Shown here in pieces: positions 1-11,242 of a stretch of 64,000 nucleotides of DNA. The notes below the pieces were generated by a model. That model made no database searches and was not told where the DNA came from. It saw nothing but the letters and a program-made list of their open reading frames with translations. Both the position numbers and the translations under genes were made by a program. How positions within the stretch are numbered: position 1 is the first letter of the stretch; each line of letters starts with the position of its first letter. Location of the stretch: NCBI GenBank assembly GCA_029863125.1, contig JAOTWB010000008.1, positions 1 through 64,000 on the forward strand, written 5' to 3'. The stretch comes from Gammaproteobacteria bacterium. Its GTDB lineage: Bacteria; Pseudomonadota; Gammaproteobacteria; Steroidobacterales; Woeseiaceae.

Positions 1-234
1 TCGTACCGTTACGGTCCGATCGTTGGTGGGCTTGCGCTGCTCATGTACACCGGCACCGGCGGGCCGAATACGGATATCGGTGCCCACCTGCTCGGCTTCG
101 TCTGCGGATTCCTGACGGGCATGCTGCTCATCGCGTTGGGGCCCGTACCTACCGACCGTCGTTCCCAGAGGGTTGCCGGCGGTCTTGCGATGCTCCTCGT
201 GGTTACAAGCTGGCTTGTTGCACTTCAGGCCTGA
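1..234 (+). CDS. Rhomboid-family intramembrane protease, C-terminal fragment (5' end outside window)
   Basis: Open frame runs in from the window edge; translation contains GAHLLGFVCGFLTG, typical of the last rhomboid TM helix with the catalytic His. Confidence 0.7.
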   Translation, partial: SYRYGPIVGGLALLMYTGTGGPNTDIGAHLLGFVCGFLTGMLLIALGPVPTDRRSQRVAGGLAMLLVVTSWLVALQA

Positions 235-306
235 CATCCGCGGGCAATCCTGTAGAATGCGCCGCCGGGAATAGCTAAAGAAAAACAAGCCCCGGGGATT
301 ACTGTA

Positions 307-1176
307 ATGGACGAAATCACAAACGCTACATCAGGATTCGACTGGAACGGCATTTTCGAGTTTCTGAAAAAGAACGGCATCGATTCAGGCACCGCCGTCG
401 AGTTGGTCAAGAACATCGTCGTTGCGCTCATCATTTTTTACGTGGGACGCATGGTCATCGCGCTGGTTGTCCGTGGTCTTCGCAGGGTCATGCGCAGGCA
501 GGGCATCGAAAAGACGCTGGAGACTTTTGTCTGCAACCTCGTTCGCGTTGCGTTGCTGGTCGTAGTCATCATTGCGGCGATTAGCCAACTCGGCATTCAG
601 ACGACGTCTTTCATTGCCATCTTTGGCGCCGCGGGTCTGGCCGTTGGTCTGGCTTTGCAGGGCTCGTTGTCAAACTTCGCGGCTGGCGTGTTGATCGTCC
701 TGTTTCGTCCGTACAAAGTCGGTGACTGGATCGAGGGTGCCGGCATCAGCGGGTCCGTCGAACAGGTACAGATACTGACAACGGTATTGAAAACGGGTGA
801 CAACAAACAGGTCATCGTGCCCAATAGCCAGATCATGGGCAGCATCATCACCAACTACTCGGCAAACGATACGCGCCGGGTCGACATGGTCGTTGGCGTC
901 AGCTATAGCGATGATCTAGACAAGGTGCGAAGCACCATCCGGGAACTGGTCGACGCAGACGACCGCATTCTCGAAGAACCGGCCTGCACGATTGCTGTAT
1001 CGGCACTCGCGGACAGCAGCGTTAACTTTGTCGTACGGCCGTGGGTCAAGACCTCCGACTACTGGCCGGTTATGTTCGACCTGACCGAAGCCATCAAGAA
1101 GCGCTTTGACAAGGAAGGAATCTCATTCCCGTTCCCGCAGCAGGATGTGCATTTGTATCAAGCGACGGCGGACTAG
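307..1176 (+). CDS. Small-conductance mechanosensitive channel, MscS family
   Basis: 289 aa; GAAGLAVGLALQGSLSNFAAGVLIVLFRPYKVGDWIEGAG is the MscS pore/beta-domain signature. Confidence 0.93.
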   Translation: MDEITNATSGFDWNGIFEFLKKNGIDSGTAVELVKNIVVALIIFYVGRMVIALVVRGLRRVMRRQGIEKTLETFVCNLVRVALLVVVIIAAISQLGIQTTSFIAIFGAAGLAVGLALQGSLSNFAAGVLIVLFRPYKVGDWIEGAGISGSVEQVQILTTVLKTGDNKQVIVPNSQIMGSIITNYSANDTRRVDMVVGVSYSDDLDKVRSTIRELVDADDRILEEPACTIAVSALADSSVNFVVRPWVKTSDYWPVMFDLTEAIKKRFDKEGISFPFPQQDVHLYQATAD

Positions 1177-1350
1177 CGCCTCTAATCCGCGACGCCCGGT
1201 TCGACGAAACACCGTTGAAGTTCCAGCCATTTTGTCTACATTGTCAACCAAGCCCTGGGCTCATACGTTGTTAGCATGATGCCACGCTCGGCCTCCGGAT
1301 CGGAGTATGCTGGCGTGTCTCGTAGATCTTCGTCTGGACGGACCATAAAG

Positions 1351-1707
1351 ATGAAAAAGACCATTCACAGTTTGGCAGCCCTGCTGGCACTTGCGATTGC
1401 CGGCTGCGCTGCCCATCCCGATCCTATTATTGACATGCAGGGCGTCGATCCCAACGCGCTCGCCAAGGACTGGGCCGAGTGCGAAGCCTACACCGAGGAA
1501 ATCCTGATCAGCCAGGGTATCGCCAAGGGTGGTGCCACCGGCGCAGTCGTTGGCGCCCTCGGTGGCGCGATTGACGGCGACGTCGGGCGCGGTGCCGCCG
1601 GTGGCGCACTGTACGGTGGAACCCGATCCGGCCTTGACGCCGATCGCGAAAAACAAAAGGTGTTCAAACGCTGTCTGCGGGGCCGCGGCTATCGCGTGTT
1701 GAACTGA
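1351..1707 (+). CDS. Glycine-zipper lipoprotein
   Basis: Lipobox-like LAIAGCAA after a signal peptide; glycine-zipper GATGAVVGALGGAIDGDVGRGAAGGALYGG; start trimmed to ATG at 1351. Confidence 0.7.
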   Translation: MKKTIHSLAALLALAIAGCAAHPDPIIDMQGVDPNALAKDWAECEAYTEEILISQGIAKGGATGAVVGALGGAIDGDVGRGAAGGALYGGTRSGLDADREKQKVFKRCLRGRGYRVLN

Positions 1708-1772
1708 CTTCTGAGCCTTGACCCCGGGCGCTGAGACCCGTACTGTGTTTTTATACAGTATCGGATCCACGG

Positions 1773-2837
1773 ATGCCCACAGAGGGACACAAAGGCCGAG
1801 GGGCCATCTCTTCGCCAGACAACCGCTTCACCTCGCGACTCGTGGAGATGGCTGCCGATGTGGCCCATGCCCGGGCGCAGAAGGCGCCCGAGACCGTCAT
1901 CCGTGCAATGCCTGCCGGGCGCATCATCAGCTCCAACAGCTCACCCGACGTCCCATTCGATCGTTCGATCAATCCCTACCAGGGATGCGAGCACGGCTGC
2001 GTCTATTGCTACGCACGGCCGAGCCATAGCTACCTCGACCTGTCACCAGGACTCGACTTCGAGACAAGAATTTTCTACAAGCCGAACGCTGCACGCAGAC
2101 TGCTCGAAGCCTGGGAAAAACCAGGCTACGAATGCAAACCGATTACAATCGGGGCAAACACGGATCCGTATCAGCCGGCCGAGAAATCCCTGCGGCTAAC
2201 CCGCGAGTTGCTTCGATTGTTCCTCAAGCATCGCCACCCGGTTAGCGTAATCACCAAAGGCACTCTGATTTGCAGGGATATAGACCTGCTGGCCGAACTC
2301 GCGGCCGCCGGCCTCGGCTCCGTCGCCATCAGCCTGCCAACCATGGACATGGATCTGAAACGCATCATGGAACCACGTGTGCCGTCAGCCGCTGCGCGGC
2401 TCCACGCCATAGAGGCTCTCGCGCAAGCAGGCGTGCCCACGAGCGTTCTCGTTGCACCGGTCATTCCAGCAATCAATGACAACGAGATCGAGCACATTCT
2501 GAGGTCGGCCGCTGCAGCTGGTGCGCGCCAGGCACACTATATTTTCCTGCGCCTCCCGCACGAGCTCAAAGGCCTGTTTGCCGAGTGGCTGCAAACCCAT
2601 TTTCCCGCGCGTGCCAGCCGTGTTTCGAGCCTTATTCGCCAGTACAGCGGCGGCAGCGATTATGACCATCGCTTTGGTATCCGTCAGACCGGCCGCGGAC
2701 CCTACGCCGACATGCTCGCCGCCCGCTTCAAAACGGCCAGCCGGCGGTTCGGCATGGACCCCGATACCTACCAGCACCTTCTTGATTGCAATCAATTTTT
2801 TCGCCCGGGACAGCGGCAGCTGGCACTGGACCTCTAA
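1773..2837 (+). CDS. PA0069-family radical SAM protein
   Basis: CEHGCVYCYARPSHSYLDLSPGLDFETRIFYKPNA radical SAM CxxxCxxC signature, SPL-like. Confidence 0.9.
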   Translation: MPTEGHKGRGAISSPDNRFTSRLVEMAADVAHARAQKAPETVIRAMPAGRIISSNSSPDVPFDRSINPYQGCEHGCVYCYARPSHSYLDLSPGLDFETRIFYKPNAARRLLEAWEKPGYECKPITIGANTDPYQPAEKSLRLTRELLRLFLKHRHPVSVITKGTLICRDIDLLAELAAAGLGSVAISLPTMDMDLKRIMEPRVPSAAARLHAIEALAQAGVPTSVLVAPVIPAINDNEIEHILRSAAAAGARQAHYIFLRLPHELKGLFAEWLQTHFPARASRVSSLIRQYSGGSDYDHRFGIRQTGRGPYADMLAARFKTASRRFGMDPDTYQHLLDCNQFFRPGQRQLALDL

Positions 2838-2989
2838 AGCGAGGCGGCCGGCTACCGCCCTGCCGGGCCAGACGGTATAGTTGTTGCGGTGGTCCGCCGC
2901 GGTTCGGCGCGAACTATTTGGGCCCGATCGGGTCTGAAGCACGACTGCCCTTGGCAACAGATTCAGGACACCCGGCCCTATTTGAACGA

Positions 2990-4468
2990 ATGATCAACCA
3001 CATCAGAACAGTCGCAGTGTTTGTCGCGATTTGGACGGCTGTTGCGACCCAGGCCCAGCCAGTTGAACGCGATGAAGCGGGCAGCCCGCTCGATCAGGTT
3101 GTACCCGTTGCCGATGATTCGCCTGGCGAACTCGATTCCGAGACGACGGTCGATGACGTCCGTGCTTTGGAAAAACGACTCGCCGCCGAATTCGATCGTT
3201 ATCAGCGTCTCATCACCGAAGGCGCAATGGACGAGGCTGACGCATCGGCCAAGCGTATCGTTCGGATGGTTATCAAGATTCACGGCCGCGAGTCGCTTGA
3301 AGCATCGAAAGCGTTGAACAACCTGGCGTTGGTCCAGTACAAGAACGGCCAGTACGGGGCGGCAATTCAAAATTTCGAAGCCGCCGTAAAGATCATTGAG
3401 ACGGTCGAAGATCGCCTAAACGAAAAGCTGGTCAATCCACTCAAGGGACTCGGTGCCGCGCAGCTCGGTAGCGGCCGGCCGGACCTCGCGCAGCAGACCC
3501 TCAATCGCGCTACGCACATCACGCACGTCAATGAAGGTCCGCATAACGTCGAGCAGGTGGAGATACTCGAGTCTCTCGCCCAATCGGCTATGCTGATGGG
3601 TGATACGAAGGGCGCACGTGACATCCTCAATCGGATCCATATGCTGAACGTACGCCATTTCGAAGGTAATGACCTGGCGTTGATTCCGTCGCTGCTGCGG
3701 CGCGCCAGCTGGCAGCATGCTGCCCGCTACTATATGGATGAACGTGCAACCTATCGGCGCGCAATTCGCATCATTGAGTCGAAACTGGGCAAGGATAACC
3801 CGCAGCTCATACTTCCTTTGAGCAAGCTCGGCGAGTCCTATTACTACGTTGACCTAACCCAGCCCAATATGCAGGAGCCGGGACCCGTGACGAGCGGCGA
3901 AATTTACTTCAAGCGCGCGGAAAGAATTGCCGATGCGACGCCCGGGATCGACTGGAGAGTCCTCGCAGAAACAAAGCTCGCCCTTGCGGACTATTACATT
4001 TATTCTGATGCGCAGACTCGTGCGCGTAAGCTCTACGCCGAAACTTGGGACCTGTTGTCTGCTGACCAGGAGCGTCTCGCGGCACGCGCGGAATTCCTTG
4101 AGCGGCCCGTGCCTCTGACCGACGACCCGCTGCCGCAGTACGCTGGCAATAAGCCGCAAGATGAAACTTCAACGGAAGGATTCCTGACGGGCACAATTCG
4201 CGTCGATTACTCGGTATCCACTCGCGGTCGGGTCAGGGATTTGCGCACCGAAGCCATCCCGCCCCAGTTCACGGACATGCAGCGCATGGTGCATCGTGAA
4301 ATACGCCAGCAAGTATTTCGCCCGAGAATGACCGAGGAAGGGCTGCAGGAGACAACGGATCTCGTCTTCGAGCATGCTTTCTTCTACCGCCAGGCCGACC
4401 TGGATGAACTGACGAACGAAAAAGACCTGGCGGATGAGCCGCCCACGGGCGAAGATTCGGAATCCTGA
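2990..4468 (+). CDS. TPR-containing protein with TonB-C-like C-terminus
   Basis: Repeated TPR-like helices ([28 protein letters not shown]); C-terminal [27 protein letters not shown] resembles a TonB C-terminal domain. Confidence 0.75.
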   Translation: MINHIRTVAVFVAIWTAVATQAQPVERDEAGSPLDQVVPVADDSPGELDSETTVDDVRALEKRLAAEFDRYQRLITEGAMDEADASAKRIVRMVIKIHGRESLEASKALNNLALVQYKNGQYGAAIQNFEAAVKIIETVEDRLNEKLVNPLKGLGAAQLGSGRPDLAQQTLNRATHITHVNEGPHNVEQVEILESLAQSAMLMGDTKGARDILNRIHMLNVRHFEGNDLALIPSLLRRASWQHAARYYMDERATYRRAIRIIESKLGKDNPQLILPLSKLGESYYYVDLTQPNMQEPGPVTSGEIYFKRAERIADATPGIDWRVLAETKLALADYYIYSDAQTRARKLYAETWDLLSADQERLAARAEFLERPVPLTDDPLPQYAGNKPQDETSTEGFLTGTIRVDYSVSTRGRVRDLRTEAIPPQFTDMQRMVHREIRQQVFRPRMTEEGLQETTDLVFEHAFFYRQADLDELTNEKDLADEPPTGEDSES

Positions 4469-4484
4469 CCAGAAAGCAAGAAGA

Positions 4485-5135
4485 GTGAAAAAACTGACCC
4501 TTCCGACACGGAGCGAGGCCCTCGCGGGCCGCGACACACCGATGCCTGTTCCGGCCCGTCATTTTGTCAATGATGCGCCGCTCGCCGGGCCGTTCGCGGA
4601 TCACCTTCAGCATTCCGTTTTCGCGCTCGGCTGTTTCTGGGGCGCCGAACGGTGTTTTTGGGAAACTGATGGGGTCTTTACGACCGCGGTCGGCTACACG
4701 GGTGGCATAACTCGCAACCCGACTTATGAGGAGGTCTGCACCGGAAAAACCGGACATACAGAAGCCGTATTGGTCGTTTTTGACCCAGCCGAAGTTAGCT
4801 ACGCAGAACTGCTGAAGACCTTTTGGGAGGGTCATGACCCGACACAGGGCATGCGGCAGGGAAACGATGTCGGCACGCAGTATCGATCCGCGATCTTCAC
4901 GGTGAACGACGCGCAGCAGGCCGAAGCGCGGCGCTCCATGAGCGAGTATCAACACGAGTTGCACAATGCCGGGCTTGGAACAATAACGACCGAAATTCTG
5001 CCTCTCGACATGTTTTACTACGCGGAGGATTACCATCAGCAGTACCTGGCCAAGAATCCCGCAGGCTACTGCGGACTGGGGGGAACCGGCGTCAGTTGCC
5101 CCGTCGGCCTCGACGTCAACACAAAGTCTGCGTAG
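4485..5135 (+). CDS. msrA: Peptide-methionine (S)-S-oxide reductase MsrA
   Basis: [53 protein letters not shown] motifs; GTG start at 4485 inferred. Confidence 0.93.
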   Translation: MKKLTLPTRSEALAGRDTPMPVPARHFVNDAPLAGPFADHLQHSVFALGCFWGAERCFWETDGVFTTAVGYTGGITRNPTYEEVCTGKTGHTEAVLVVFDPAEVSYAELLKTFWEGHDPTQGMRQGNDVGTQYRSAIFTVNDAQQAEARRSMSEYQHELHNAGLGTITTEILPLDMFYYAEDYHQQYLAKNPAGYCGLGGTGVSCPVGLDVNTKSA

Positions 5136-5164
5136 CATGCCGTTAAACTCAAGCAGGAACAGAT

Positions 5165-5770
5165 GTGGCTGCCACCAGCAACAAGCAGCGAAAACCGCGT
5201 AAACCTACACGCAAGCAGGCCGAAGATGCGGTCAGCACGCTGCTACTGTGGGCTGGCGAGGACACTCGCCGTGAAGGTCTTCTCGATACACCCAGACGCG
5301 TCGCAAAAGCCTATGAAGACTGGTTTAGTGGCTATAAGAGCAATCCGGTCGAGTATCTGAAACGCACTTTTGAAGAAGTCGAGGGATATGATGAGATGAT
5401 CGTGTTGCGTGACATCGGGTTCGAATCCCACTGCGAACATCACATGGCGCCGATTATTGGCAAAGCCCATGTCGGCTACCTGCCGAACAACAAGGTTGTC
5501 GGTATCAGCAAACTGGCGCGCGTGGTCGAGGCTTTTGCCCGACGTTTCCAGGTGCAGGAAAAAATGACGGCGCAGATCGCGAATTGCATCCAGGATGTTC
5601 TGCAGCCCAAAGGCGTTGGCGTGGTGATCGAAGCCGTGCATCAATGCATGACGACACGCGGCATTCACAAGTCCGACGTGTCAATGGTCACCAGCCAGAT
5701 GGTGGGCACATTCCGCAAAGACGCGCGCACGCGGGTTGAATTCCTGCGCATGATCGACGCAAAGCGCTGA
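5165..5770 (+). CDS. folE: GTP cyclohydrolase I
   Basis: [55 protein letters not shown]. Confidence 0.95.
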   Translation: MAATSNKQRKPRKPTRKQAEDAVSTLLLWAGEDTRREGLLDTPRRVAKAYEDWFSGYKSNPVEYLKRTFEEVEGYDEMIVLRDIGFESHCEHHMAPIIGKAHVGYLPNNKVVGISKLARVVEAFARRFQVQEKMTAQIANCIQDVLQPKGVGVVIEAVHQCMTTRGIHKSDVSMVTSQMVGTFRKDARTRVEFLRMIDAKR

Positions 5771-5785
5771 CCCCCCGCATCAGGC

Positions 5786-6868
5786 ATGAAGAAGAGCTTT
5801 GCGACCGCCGCACTGATTCTGGCCGCCATCCTCATTTACCTGCTTGCGTGGCCGGTTCCTGTAGAGCCCGTGGCCTGGAGTGCGCCCGCAGACCGCGGCC
5901 TGGTGGACCCCTTTGAGTCGAATGACCGGCTGGCGGCTGCTGTGGGTATCGACCTGAATGGCTATCAGGGTCCCGAAGATGCGGCCATTGGTCCCGGCGG
6001 ACGCATCTATGCGACCACGCATGGTGGCCATATCATTGAGATTCGGAATGGACAGGTCCGCGAATTTTCTTATCCGGGCGGCAGGCCGTTGGGCATTGAG
6101 TCCAACGTCGACGGATCGCTTATCGTCGCGAACGCCTACCTCGGACTGCAGCGTATCGAACGCGACGGCAGTGTCTCTACCTTGCTCAGTGACATTGACG
6201 GCGAACCCCTCGTCTACGCTAACAATGCCGCGATCGGTTCCGACGGCACCATCTATTTCAGCGAATCAAGCAGCAAATTCGGCGCGCAGTCATCCAGCGG
6301 CACGTACGACGCGAGCTTGCTCGACATCATGGAGCACGGCGGGCACGGCCGGGTTTTCGCGTTCAGGCCGTCGACAGGTGATGTCGAAGTGTTGCTGCAG
6401 AACCTTAATTTCGCGAACGGCGTCGCAGTCAGTGCCGACGGCAGTTTTTTGCTGGTCAGCGAAACCGGCCATTACCGTGTTCTGAAGTACTGGCTCGCCG
6501 GCGATCGACAGGGAAGGACCGACGTACTGCTGGACAACCTGCCGGGATTTCCCGATAACCTGAACAGCGGCGCACAGGGCCGGTTCTGGCTGGGATTGGC
6601 CGCGCCACGCAATCGCCTGCTGGACCAAATCTCGGATCGGCCTTTCGTCCGCAAGATCGTACAGCGCCTGCCCTCATTCATGCGACCCAAAGCTGTCCCG
6701 TCCTCGCACGTCATTGCTTTTAATGGTGACGGCGAAATCCTCATGAACCTGCATGACGACGAAGCCCGGTTCCCGACGTTGACCGGCGTATTGGAAACCG
6801 GCGACGCCCTGTACCTGACGACGCTGTTCGGAAACAAGCTCCCTCGCCTGGACAAACGGGATCTCTGA
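5786..6868 (+). CDS. SMP-30/gluconolactonase/strictosidine synthase-like beta-propeller protein, membrane anchored
   Basis: N-terminal TM; GPEDAAIGPGGRIYATTHGG, NFANGVAVSADGSFLLVSETGHYRVLKYWLAG. Confidence 0.85.
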   Translation: MKKSFATAALILAAILIYLLAWPVPVEPVAWSAPADRGLVDPFESNDRLAAAVGIDLNGYQGPEDAAIGPGGRIYATTHGGHIIEIRNGQVREFSYPGGRPLGIESNVDGSLIVANAYLGLQRIERDGSVSTLLSDIDGEPLVYANNAAIGSDGTIYFSESSSKFGAQSSSGTYDASLLDIMEHGGHGRVFAFRPSTGDVEVLLQNLNFANGVAVSADGSFLLVSETGHYRVLKYWLAGDRQGRTDVLLDNLPGFPDNLNSGAQGRFWLGLAAPRNRLLDQISDRPFVRKIVQRLPSFMRPKAVPSSHVIAFNGDGEILMNLHDDEARFPTLTGVLETGDALYLTTLFGNKLPRLDKRDL

Positions 6869-6873
6869 TGCGC

Positions 6874-8628
6874 CTAGTTGGGCAGCAAAGCACTATCACC
6901 GTCGTAATTTTTTCCCAACATCTGCTCGCGAATCAGCGGTACTGGCGGAGATCCGAAACTGAGGAACTGGTCGTGAAACCTGCCCCAGGATTCCTCGCCA
7001 CCACGACCAGTCGTCCAGTCTTCGCGTAGCTTGTTGATCATGAGCTTGCCCAGCGTGTAGTTCAGATAGCCCGGATCGTAGGTACCGCGATAAGCCTGTT
7101 GACTGGCGTTTCCAAAGTCCTGGAATGCCACGTCCGCAAACATGGCCTGGCTTTCTTCAACGGTCATACCCTCAGCATGCAGGCCTATGGCCGACAGGTA
7201 GCGCACATTTCTGAGCAATGCGTTGAGCAGCTGGCCGATACGATACTCCGGATCACCATCGCCCAGCCCCGCATCAATCATCATCTGCTCCGTGTAATGC
7301 GCCCAGCCCTCTACAAAGGAATAGGTAGCAAAATGCTGTCCGACATTATTTTCGGCGCGGTTCGCATGCAGAAATTGCAGGAAGTGGCCCGGCCAGACTT
7401 CGTGAACAGACGTTGCGAGCAGGTCTGTCTCTCCCGGAATATACGCGTGCTGGTCTTCCGGGGACCAGGCCGGGTCCGGCGGGGCAATGTAATAAACGGA
7501 CGGCAGCCCCGACTCGAAGGGACCGGGAATGTTGATGTACGCGAAATTTGATCGCCTGTGCGGTGGCGCCTCGGCTACCAGCGCCTCCTCGGTGCCCGGG
7601 ATGCTGACGATGTCATTATCTTCGAGAAACCGCCGAAGATCGGGCAGCTGCCGGGTCGCACCCGCCACCGCACCTCCCGGCGGTTTGCGGTTTTGGACTT
7701 TCAGGACACAGTTCCTGGCGCTCTCACCCGGCGCGAATTCCGCGCAGGCTTCCCTCAGCTGATCAAGGTTCTGCTTCAGATTGAGTTCACCCGCAACCTT
7801 GAGATCAGCAAGAGTGATGTCCACACCCTGAGTCGCGCGCAGCATCTCAAGGAACCTCTCTTCGCCCAATGCGAAATCGTCGTTCGCGGACGCTCTGAGT
7901 CCATCCAGCCAATCGACGGTTTGTTCTGCAGCTTCGGCCGCGGCACTGTTCGCGGCCGCAAAACGGCGCTGTGCCTGTTCGTCTTCAACCGTTGAGAAAA
8001 GGCCAGGCACGGTGTTCTTCAGGTAGTCCGCAAGGCCTTTGAAAATTGAATGCGCGGTTTCAACGTAAGGGGCGGGCAGCGGCGGCTCCAGGTTTTTCCG
8101 CATGGTTTCCAGCATCGTCGGAATCTGGGAAACATACTTCGTGTAAGCAATGATGCGCTCGTCGAGCGGCGCATAGTCGCGATCGATATAGATATCGAAG
8201 CCCAGAGACCACGCATAGTAAACCGGGTTGTTAGTCAGGAAGCCCGATTCGCGAATCCAGAAGAGCTCACCGCGCAACGCGCTTAGCATGTATTCACGCT
8301 CCAACGCTTCGATACCTGTGAGGCCATCATACGATTCAGCGCTCGCGATGATGCCGTCAATCCACGTCGCATATGCGTCGGCCGCCTCGAGGCTGAAATC
8401 CGACATCTGACCATCGTATTCGTGCAGACCGACATCAACGGCCAACTCGGGGTTTCGGCTGTAATACTCTGCAATCGAGACAGCCGTGAAAGCCTCCCAC
8501 GGTTGATTTTCGGCCCGGGTCGACTCGGCCTGGTTTTCGCTACCACCGCACGCCGCCAGTGCGAGTGCGGCCACGAGCAGAACCGGATGAGCCGCTCGCA
8601 GGGCAATCGCCCTGAATAGGTTGCTCAT
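6874..8628 (-). CDS. DUF885-family putative metalloprotein, lipoprotein
   Basis: Lipobox ALAACGGSE; HEVWPGHFLQFLHANR and FVEGWAHYTEQMM motifs typical of DUF885. Confidence 0.85.
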   Translation of the reverse strand: MSNLFRAIALRAAHPVLLVAALALAACGGSENQAESTRAENQPWEAFTAVSIAEYYSRNPELAVDVGLHEYDGQMSDFSLEAADAYATWIDGIIASAESYDGLTGIEALEREYMLSALRGELFWIRESGFLTNNPVYYAWSLGFDIYIDRDYAPLDERIIAYTKYVSQIPTMLETMRKNLEPPLPAPYVETAHSIFKGLADYLKNTVPGLFSTVEDEQAQRRFAAANSAAAEAAEQTVDWLDGLRASANDDFALGEERFLEMLRATQGVDITLADLKVAGELNLKQNLDQLREACAEFAPGESARNCVLKVQNRKPPGGAVAGATRQLPDLRRFLEDNDIVSIPGTEEALVAEAPPHRRSNFAYINIPGPFESGLPSVYYIAPPDPAWSPEDQHAYIPGETDLLATSVHEVWPGHFLQFLHANRAENNVGQHFATYSFVEGWAHYTEQMMIDAGLGDGDPEYRIGQLLNALLRNVRYLSAIGLHAEGMTVEESQAMFADVAFQDFGNASQQAYRGTYDPGYLNYTLGKLMINKLREDWTTGRGGEESWGRFHDQFLSFGSPPVPLIREQMLGKNYDGDSALLPN

Positions 8629-10289
8629 GATTCGATGCCCAGAACGGCAGCGCCTTGCTGAAACCTAATGTCGACCGGAATCTGTGCCTGGGTAAGCCTG
8701 TCGAGATCCTGCTGTAGCTGCATGGAGATGACCCCTTTCTCGTTGGTTAATTCGGCAGCGCCGTCATAGTCGCCGTCTCCCTGTAGCGTCAACAGCAGTC
8801 GCGAAAGATCGGTCATTGCCGCTTCCATCTTGCCGTAATCGACCCGGTATCTACCGGTATCGGCGTCACGAACGAAGGCACCTTCGTCTATGAAGAAGTT
8901 GAAGCGCACCATGTTCGCTTTCCCGTGTGCGCTGCTCGCACCAAAGCGGATGGAGCGAAAAACGCTGGTCATGAACGTCGTGTAGTAGTCGCGAAGATCA
9001 ACGTCGCCAAGCTCACCTGCTTTGTGCAATTCCGTGATCATGTACAAACCCAGGATGTCCGCTTTGCCTTCTTCCATGCTCGAGGCGAGATCCAGCATGG
9101 CTTCGCGAACGGTGCCGCGATCATTAATCGTGTTCTTTATACCCAGGCCGTGCGCCACTTCGTGAAACATTGTGTTCGCGAAAAAAGCATCGAACGTAAT
9201 GTGCCCCTGCTGCGACTCATCGATCAACATATCGGCAATGGGTTTGAGTATTTTTTCGAACTTTGCCTGCATCGCGTTCTTTAGCTGCAGACGTCGTGTG
9301 CCTTTGTCGAGCTGTACCTCTTCATCGTTGGGCAGGTTGATCGCTATGGTCTTGGAGCCTGCGTTGCTGTGTCCCGCGTAGTAAACGACGTCGTATGCAT
9401 TAAGGTCTGAATCTGTTCCCGGCGATTCCCACTTGTACTCATCGGGCACGGGCAGTCCATCCTGGAGGTCCGGCAGGAAGGCGGCGAAACGACTAAGACG
9501 ATTGCTCCACTCCAGGTCCTTGATCAGGACGTAAGACTCGTAGGCCGCGCGATAGCCGAACAAACGGTCTTCGTAGGTTTCTATTGGTCCGATCACCACA
9601 TCGATGTCGTTATCTTTAACGTCCATCCAGTAGCGATCGCTGATTTGGAAATCGTCGCTGATCAGCGCGGCGGCGCGCAGCTTCAGATAGGTTGCAAAGT
9701 CAGCGCTGTCCGCCAGTTTGGCCGCTTGCCGCAGCAAGTTGGCCGCCTCCCCGAGTTCCGGCGCATAGGCGACATGGTAGGGAATAAGTTTGAGCCGGCC
9801 GGCGTCGTCACGGCGAATCAGCGAATACAGCCCGTTCTTGCCGGGCAGATAGGCTTCGTCGAATTCTTCCTTGCTCATGTCCTCGGGATAGAAACGCGCG
9901 CCGAGTGGCTTCGCACCAAAACCGTCGATAAACGGCTTTTCGTCGTCCAGCCGATCCCAGGGGCCGTAGTTGAGCACGGCAAAGAGACGCGCATCGGCAT
10001 CCGCTATGCCGTCCAGCCATTTCTCATGATCCTCGCCGAAGCTCTGCTTCCAAAACAGATCGTCCATGATTTTCGACGCATCGATAAGAATCCTGATCAT
10101 CTCGAGCTGGTTGTCACTGAGATGACCGAGATCGGCTGTCAACCGAAAGTCGGCGTAAATCTCCGGTCGCGGCTCGACCGTGACCACCGGTTTTGCTGCG
10201 GGTTCAGGCGGCGCTTCCGTGCCGCATGACGCGGCGAGAACCGACAGTATGAGGACGCCCAACGGGCGCGATAGGATTCGGAAATTCAC
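8625..10289 (-). CDS. M49 (dipeptidyl-peptidase III)-like zinc peptidase, lipoprotein
   Basis: Lipobox LAASCGTE; FHEVAHGLGIKNTIN ... SSMEEGKADILGLYMI; GTG start at 10289 inferred. Confidence 0.7.
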   Translation of the reverse strand: MNFRILSRPLGVLILSVLAASCGTEAPPEPAAKPVVTVEPRPEIYADFRLTADLGHLSDNQLEMIRILIDASKIMDDLFWKQSFGEDHEKWLDGIADADARLFAVLNYGPWDRLDDEKPFIDGFGAKPLGARFYPEDMSKEEFDEAYLPGKNGLYSLIRRDDAGRLKLIPYHVAYAPELGEAANLLRQAAKLADSADFATYLKLRAAALISDDFQISDRYWMDVKDNDIDVVIGPIETYEDRLFGYRAAYESYVLIKDLEWSNRLSRFAAFLPDLQDGLPVPDEYKWESPGTDSDLNAYDVVYYAGHSNAGSKTIAINLPNDEEVQLDKGTRRLQLKNAMQAKFEKILKPIADMLIDESQQGHITFDAFFANTMFHEVAHGLGIKNTINDRGTVREAMLDLASSMEEGKADILGLYMITELHKAGELGDVDLRDYYTTFMTSVFRSIRFGASSAHGKANMVRFNFFIDEGAFVRDADTGRYRVDYGKMEAAMTDLSRLLLTLQGDGDYDGAAELTNEKGVISMQLQQDLDRLTQAQIPVDIRFQQGAAVLGIES

Positions 10290-10339
10290 GGCTTTCCCCT
10301 GATTTGCAGTTAGCCCACCATTATCGCACAGGCCGCGGC

Positions 10340-11167
10340 TCACAGATCCACCAGTTCGATTTCGGTGTCGGACAGCGGCTGCCCGAGGAACCGGCCGCCA
10401 ATACGCGCGAATCGAGTCACCCCGTCGGTCGCCAGGAAACGCAGAGTGCCGGCCTTATCGCTTACGCGGAGCGTCCGATCCGATCGCAGGGTGTCGCTTA
10501 CAACGGCCGCGGTTGTATTGGCCGAGTCGACAATCAAGACCTCGTCAGAAGCGGCCGCCTGAATCGAATCTTTGAGCAACGGGAAGTGGGTGCAGCCCAG
10601 GATAATGCTCTCCGGCCGAAAATCGCCCTCGGTGGCCTCATCGAGGTAGCGACGAATGACCTTTGACGCGATGTCACCTTCGGTCCAGCCTTCCTCAGCG
10701 AGGGCGACCAGCAGCTCGCAGGCCTGTTCCCGAACAGTCGCCGCAGGATCCAGGGTCTTGATCGCCCGGCGATAAGCACCCAGAGCCACGGTTGCCTCCG
10801 TCGCGAGAACGAGGTGCGATCCGCCGGGCCGGGCACCAACGGCGGCCGTGGCGCCTGGCTCCACCACGCCGATTACCGGCAGCGGGCTCATTTGCGCCCG
10901 CAGCGCATCCAGCGCGACGGCCGACGCCGTATTACAGGCAACCACAAGCAGCTTGATGCCCTGCATCTTCAGTTTTTCGGTCGCCTGCGTAGCGTACCGG
11001 GCGATGGATGCCGGGCTCTTGGTTCCATAGGGCAGTCGCGCCGTGTCTCCGAGGTAGACGAGATTCTCGTCGGGAAGCTCGGCATTGATCGCCTTCAGCA
11101 CGGTAAGGCCACCGACACCGGAGTCGAATATACCGATCGGAAGGTCATTGTCTTTTGAATCGCTCAT
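10340..11167 (-). CDS. murI: Glutamate racemase
   Basis: IGIFDSGVGGLTVLKAI, VVACNTASA, ILGCTHFPLL; start trimmed to MSDSKDNDLP. Confidence 0.95.
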   Translation of the reverse strand: MSDSKDNDLPIGIFDSGVGGLTVLKAINAELPDENLVYLGDTARLPYGTKSPASIARYATQATEKLKMQGIKLLVVACNTASAVALDALRAQMSPLPVIGVVEPGATAAVGARPGGSHLVLATEATVALGAYRRAIKTLDPAATVREQACELLVALAEEGWTEGDIASKVIRRYLDEATEGDFRPESIILGCTHFPLLKDSIQAAASDEVLIVDSANTTAAVVSDTLRSDRTLRVSDKAGTLRFLATDGVTRFARIGGRFLGQPLSDTEIELVDL

Positions 11168-11242
11168 GAGGGCATTGTGCCGAAGGTTCGCCAACTGTGG
11201 AATAATCCCGACCGAATCCACTGACTGACGGTATTCCGAAAC

